Shown here piece after piece: positions 60,858 through 64,000 of a DNA stretch of 64,000 nt (position 1 is its first letter; the number at the start of each line of letters is the position of its first letter). A program made the position numbers and the translations under genes. Under the pieces are notes generated by a model. It saw only the letters and a list, made by a program, of their open reading frames with translations. It was not told the DNA's origin and searched no databases. The stretch is from Oceanobacillus arenosus (GTDB lineage Bacteria > Bacillota > Bacilli > Bacillales > Amphibacillaceae). The stretch spans positions 1 through 64,000 of the forward strand of contig NZ_PIOC01000004.1 of NCBI RefSeq assembly GCF_003369575.1, given 5' to 3'.

Positions 60858-61014
60858 TTCAATCCCTCCATTAATAATGGGTTTCACTTTTATCTTCTGA
60901 TGTCCTCATAATTTACCCTCCATTTTTATTTTATCTATATTTATTCTATACTAACTGCAGCGACTGTAGCTAAAATTATTACGTCAAAAATTATTTTGAA
61001 AACAATCCTTGACC

Positions 61015-61045
61015 TTGACGCAGCGTAAACCTTTATCATTATAAT
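61015..61045 (+). promoter_or_regulatory. MerR-type promoter (19-bp spacer) with palindrome
   Basis: TTGACG (61015-61020), a 19-base spacer, TATAAT (61040-61045), the spacing used by MerR activators. TTGACGCAGCGTAAA (61015-61029) is a 14/15 palindrome. The gene starts only 17 bases after the -10. Confidence 0.7.
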
Positions 61046-61062
61046 TGTCAGGAGGGGTACAA

Positions 61063-61824
61063 ATGGAATATACGGTTAAAAAGCTAGCACAGCTATCGGG
61101 AATAAGTGGGAGAACGCTTCGTTACTATGATCAGATTGGATTATTGAAGCCGTCAAGAATTAATTCATCCGGTTATCGTATTTATGGGCAGAAAGAGGTT
61201 GATCTGCTGCAGCAGATTTTATTCTACCGTGAATTAGAAATAGGACTCGAAGAAATCATGAACATTATACAAGACCCGCATTTTAATCAAACCGAAGCAT
61301 TGAAAGACCATTATAAGAAACTAATGCAGAAGAGAGCCCACCTTGACAATCTTATGGCTACTGTCGAAAAGACGATTGGAAGTTTTGAAGGAGGAATACC
61401 GATGCAGGATAAAGAAAAATTCGCAGCATTTAAAGAGAATATGATGGATGAGAATGAGAAAAAATATGGAATAGAAATTCGTGAAAAATACGGCGAAGAT
61501 ACTGTTAATGCAAGTAATGCTAAACTTCGCGGGATGTCTGAAGAGGATTTCGAAGCAATGAATAAATTAAGTGAGGAAATATTTTTATTGCTTGAGCAAG
61601 CATTTGCAACTGGGGATCCAGCTTCAGAGATAGCACAGGAGCTTGCAGCAAAGCATAAAGCGTGGTTAATGTTTTCATGGCCGAGTTATTCTAAAGAAGC
61701 ACATGCTGGACTTGCAGAAATGTATGTTGCTGATGAACGCTTTACAGCTTATTATGACAAACAGGTTGCAGGAGGTACAAAGTTTCTGCGTGATGCAATA
61801 TTGATTTATTTAGGTATAAAATAA
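61063..61824 (+). CDS. MerR-family regulator with TipAS (drug-binding) domain
   Basis: 253 aa from ATG 61063 (AGGAGGGG 5 bases before). Winged helix MEYTVKKLAQLSGISGRTLRYYDQIGLLKPSRINSSGYRIYGQKEVDLLQQILFYRELEIGLEEIMNIIQ is MerR-typical; a long coiled coil (about 80-115) links it to a TipAS-like albicidin/thiopeptide-binding domain (MSEEDFEAMNKLSEEIFLLLEQAFATGDPASEIAQELAAKHKAWLMFSWPSYSKEAHAGLAEMYVADERFTAYYDKQVAGGTKFLRDAI). Mta of B. subtilis is the nearest plan. It probably activates its own promoter and efflux genes. Confidence 0.9.
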   Translation: MEYTVKKLAQLSGISGRTLRYYDQIGLLKPSRINSSGYRIYGQKEVDLLQQILFYRELEIGLEEIMNIIQDPHFNQTEALKDHYKKLMQKRAHLDNLMATVEKTIGSFEGGIPMQDKEKFAAFKENMMDENEKKYGIEIREKYGEDTVNASNAKLRGMSEEDFEAMNKLSEEIFLLLEQAFATGDPASEIAQELAAKHKAWLMFSWPSYSKEAHAGLAEMYVADERFTAYYDKQVAGGTKFLRDAILIYLGIK

Positions 61825-61929
61825 TATATCCAGTATGGACCTTCACTTAGTGATTGACAAATTATTGAGATCCAAATGAAATTAGGAATAGCAAGGATGA
61901 TTAATTCATTTCCTGCTATTCCTATTATT

Positions 61930-62568
61930 TTATTCTTCTAACCTTCTTCTATAAACAAAATAATACATACTAAGCGGCCACCAGAGTACCGCAAAGATTG
62001 GATAGATCGCCCAAATCGTATGCTTTGTTGAGACAGCATTTACAGTGATAAAAAATATACTGACGAATAAACTGGCATGAATAGCATACTTAAAATAGCT
62101 TTTTCTCGACACATGATAAATCGTTAACGGCCACCATAATACAGCAAACGCGGGGAATATCACCCATGGATAGCCTGGTTCAAGGAAAATATTTAACATT
62201 AAATAATAGATAATAAAAATTGCACTTCCAATGAGTGAAATAGTAAAGTTACCTGCACGTTTCTCTAAAATCATTAAAATTGGCCACCATAGGATCAGAA
62301 ATACTGCATATAAAGCCCATGGGTATTCTGGTGTCTCCAGATAATTTTCCATAACGAGAAAGATAATAATAATTGCACTGCATAATATAGAGAAGAGCTT
62401 GTGCAACTTGTTTTTCATACAGTATAACCCAACTGGCCATAGCAGCAGTCCAATGGAAGGATAAATAAACCAAATATGTTCTGGACTAGTTAATAGATTT
62501 ACAATGATTAAAAAGGCAATCGTCATGAAACTACCTGCAACCGTAAAGCCAACACCATATTTTCTCAT
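61930..62568 (-). CDS. Four-fold repeat WP-motif membrane protein
   Basis: 212 aa from ATG 62568 (AAGGAG, 6 bases before). About eight spans made of four tandem copies of a helix-hairpin unit, each ending in a W-P pair: IWFIYPSIGLLLWPVGLY, YPWALYAVFLILWWPILMI, YPWVIFPAFAVLWWPLTIY and TIWAIYPIFAVLWWPLSMY. A fifth copy ends the preceding protein. 62-70% positional similarity among the units by eye. No signal or catalytic motif. Last gene of the PadR operon. Probably derived by internal duplication. Confidence 0.72.
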   Translation of the reverse strand: MRKYGVGFTVAGSFMTIAFLIIVNLLTSPEHIWFIYPSIGLLLWPVGLYCMKNKLHKLFSILCSAIIIIFLVMENYLETPEYPWALYAVFLILWWPILMILEKRAGNFTISLIGSAIFIIYYLMLNIFLEPGYPWVIFPAFAVLWWPLTIYHVSRKSYFKYAIHASLFVSIFFITVNAVSTKHTIWAIYPIFAVLWWPLSMYYFVYRRRLEE

Positions 62569-62579
62569 ATCATCGCTCC

Positions 62580-62978
62580 TTAATTTGCTCGCTTCCAAAT
62601 GAAATACATTGCTAACGGCCACCATAATACAGCAAATGTTGGATACACAAACCAGATGACATCAGGTGTGTAATAAAAGTTCATAAAGACAAATAATGCG
62701 ATAGTGATTACACTCCCCCAGAGGGAAAATCCTAAATTTAATTTCGTCATATTTTTCTTAACTGGACGCTTTACGCCAAGTTCATTTTTCAAATCTAGAA
62801 TATCACCGAACTCAACAATCGCTTTGTTAATCGCATCTTCCTCAGCTTTCCCTTGCTCCATGAGGTCCCACACTTTTTCCTCTAAATTTTCCAATACTTC
62901 CTCCATGATCGCGGTTTTCTGCTCGCTATCCGAAATTTCCTTAAATAGTTCATCAACATGGACCTTCAATTGTTTCAA
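62580..62978 (-). CDS. HAAS-domain protein with one WP repeat
   Basis: 132 aa. Residues 1-75 are a cytoplasmic helical HAAS/DUF1700-like domain (VDELFKEISDSEQKTAIMEEVLENLEEKVWDLMEQGKAEEDAINKAIVEFGDILDLKNELG); the C-terminal half is two spans ending VIWFVYPTFAVLWWPLAMYFIWK. HAAS domains are usually next to a PadR regulator and membrane partner. It overlaps the PadR gene by 4 bases. Confidence 0.78.
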   Translation of the reverse strand: MKQLKVHVDELFKEISDSEQKTAIMEEVLENLEEKVWDLMEQGKAEEDAINKAIVEFGDILDLKNELGVKRPVKKNMTKLNLGFSLWGSVITIALFVFMNFYYTPDVIWFVYPTFAVLWWPLAMYFIWKRAN

Positions 62979-63304
62979 TCCAATCCCTCCATAAATAGAT
63001 CAATAATATTCTTTGTTACTTTCCATTCCTCTATAGATTCCTTTAAATATGCTTTTCCAAGTGTTGTTATCCTGTAATACTTTCGTTTTCCACCTCTTGA
63101 TACACTCCCAAAATAGGATTCAATTAATTCTTTTTTCTCAAGCCGTTGAAATACAGCATATAATGTTGCTTCTTTAATTTGGTAACGATCATCTGTACGT
63201 AAACTAATCTCCTTCGATATTTCATAGCCATATCGATCCTTCTCTAGGATGAGACGCAAAATAATCGCATCCAAATGCCCTCTAATAATATCGCTTCTTA
63301 TCAA
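62975..63304 (-). CDS. PadR-family transcriptional repressor
   Basis: 109 aa. LDAIILRLILEKDRYGYEISKEISLRTDDRYQIKEATLYAVFQRLEKKELIESYFGSVSRGGKRKYYRITTLGKAYLKESIEEW is the PadR winged helix (GYEI..., EATLY, RGGKRKYY.LT). It is transcribed from a consensus promoter flanked by palindromes and leads the operon with the HAAS and WP-repeat membrane proteins. Probably represses this operon and responds to a membrane or envelope signal. Confidence 0.9.
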   Translation of the reverse strand: MIRSDIIRGHLDAIILRLILEKDRYGYEISKEISLRTDDRYQIKEATLYAVFQRLEKKELIESYFGSVSRGGKRKYYRITTLGKAYLKESIEEWKVTKNIIDLFMEGLD

Positions 63305-63328
63305 ATTGACACGTCCTTATTTCATTAA

Positions 63329-63382
63329 TACTCTATCTGTTAGAGTAATTATATTCTACATTACTCTACCTGTCAAAGTAAT
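63329..63382 (-). promoter_or_regulatory. Consensus promoter flanked by two PadR-type palindromes
   Basis: TTGACA (63371-63376), 17-base spacer, TATAAT (63348-63353), minus strand, a perfect consensus. Palindrome 1, TACTCTA-TCTGT-TAGAGTA (63329-63347), lies over the start of transcription; palindrome 2, TTACTCT-ACCTGTC-AAAGTAA (63361-63381), covers the -35. Confidence 0.82.
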
Positions 63383-63397
63383 TTTTCACAAATAAAA

Positions 63398-63438
63398 ACC
63401 AAATTCATTTCAACAAATTAATCTGAAATGAATTTGGT
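63398..63438. terminator. Bidirectional terminator
   Basis: 15-bp stem ACCAAATTCATTTCA with TGAAATGAATTTGGT. On the minus strand it is followed by TTTTTATTT; serves the MFS gene. Confidence 0.8.
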
Positions 63439-63460
63439 ATGAATACTCAACTCTATTGCT

Positions 63461-64000
63461 TTATTCCTTCCCTTGTAAACCTTCCGAATCCGCAGGTTCA
63501 GCACGATAAACAAAGAAAGCTAAAATAACAGCTACAATCGATATAATAAACGAAACGAGATAAACAAGTTCAACACCAGAAACCATTGCCACGTTGATAT
63601 TAGCAATATTTGTCGGGTCATCCGAAAGCTGCAAGATATTTCTTTGTCTTGCATTCATAATGCTAATGAATACCGAGACCCCAATCGCTCCTGCTACTGG
63701 CTGTAATGTTGACATGACCGCTGTTCCATGTGGATACAGTCGCTTCGGCAATTGATTCAATCCATTGGTCTCCGCTGGCATCATGATTGCAGAAACGGAA
63801 AGCATTAATAGAATATAGCCAACAATAACTACCCATAGTGGGGTTGCTAAGCTCAATCTACTCATCATAAACATTGTACCACTTAGAACAATCGTGGCAG
63901 GAATCATCAGTACTTTTGGTCCGTATTTATCAAAAAGCCCACCCATGAAAGGTGACATTATACCATTTAGAATGCTACCAGGTAATAGGACTAATCCTGC
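63461..64000 (-). CDS. MFS drug exporter (DHA2/EmrB type), 3' part only
   Basis: The frame is open from the right edge of the window to 63461 (179 codons seen); the N-terminal half lies outside. Readable spans: LVLLPGSILNGIMSPFMGGLFDKYGPKVLMIPATIVLSGTMFMM with the antiporter motif G.L.NGI.SP..G...D..GP, then LATPLWVVIVGYILLMLSVSAIMMP, TAVMSTLQPVAGAIGVSVFISIM and VAMVSGVELVYLVSFIISIVAVILAFFVY. The 14-TM DHA2 class is typical. Terminator at 63398-63438. Confidence 0.85.
   Translation of the reverse strand, partial: AGLVLLPGSILNGIMSPFMGGLFDKYGPKVLMIPATIVLSGTMFMMSRLSLATPLWVVIVGYILLMLSVSAIMMPAETNGLNQLPKRLYPHGTAVMSTLQPVAGAIGVSVFISIMNARQRNILQLSDDPTNIANINVAMVSGVELVYLVSFIISIVAVILAFFVYRAEPADSEGLQGKE

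Overview
The window looks like a chromosomal segment of a low-GC, endospore-forming Bacillaceae bacterium, most like the Oceanobacillus/Virgibacillus group (inference). The grounds are the AT-rich sequence, strong AGGAGG-type ribosome binding sites, many TTG starts, a CotF-type spore coat gene, YfhD, YueI, YclNOPQ and YtrA-type genes, and sigma-A promoters with TATAAT boxes. No prophage, plasmid, CRISPR or rRNA is visible. Most of the window is ordinary core and accessory chromosome, with several decayed genes and several families of dispersed intergenic repeats.

Layout. 0-2 kb: a truncated IS3-type element and an ATP-grasp ligase. 2-7.1 kb: a SurA-N lipoprotein and a Fur-box-preceded siderophore import operon (yclNOPQ order). 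7.4-19.8 kb: housekeeping and stress genes (FrnE-like DsbA, type 2 IPP isomerase, alarmone-hydrolase-like HD protein, RsgA-type GTPase, aldo/keto reductase, chemoreceptor). This stretch also holds an ABC-F protein preceded by a previously unmarked 40-codon leader ORF and an intrinsic terminator, which is the architecture of antibiotic-induced attenuation. 20-26 kb: a tandemly duplicated tag (3-methyladenine glycosylase I) pair behind a sulfurtransferase, then pepT and a VanY-like lipoprotein. 26-28.3 kb: a decay zone with a broken metallophosphatase and a broken AraC/GyrI regulator. 28.4-35.8 kb: a complete trpEGDCFBA operon behind two consecutive T-box leaders, both with a UGG (Trp) specifier.

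36-39.2 kb: a GntR (YtrA-type)/ABC operon with a palindromic operator on its -10 box. 39.7-49.2 kb: exoA, a DUF4309-GH3 secreted glycosidase, a spore coat protein and small stress-type proteins, and a Nfu_N/HEAT (CvfC-like) protein. 49.2-51.5 kb: a 20-bp minisatellite and acetoacetyl-CoA synthetase with a cre site inside its promoter. 51.9-57.1 kb: a DinB pseudogene, a DUF4097 beta-repeat protein, yhdT-panF, tRNA-Ala(GGC) with its own promoter and terminator, and a thiE fragment. 57-64 kb: gamma-carbonic-anhydrase-like protein, ABC-2 exporter, MerR-TipAS regulator with a 19-bp-spacer promoter, a PadR/HAAS/WP-repeat membrane operon with a perfect promoter flanked by two operators, and the end of an MFS exporter.

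The most notable signals are the ABC-F leader/attenuator, the PadR operon whose membrane proteins are built from five copies of one short motif, the tandem Trp T-boxes, the four dispersed repeat families (one of which seems to have replaced the 5' end of an AHSA1-type gene), the MITE-like element whose ends match the IS at the window edge, and the set of gene relics (TetR, metallophosphatase, AraC, DinB, ThiE). All family assignments come from reading the sequence without database searches.
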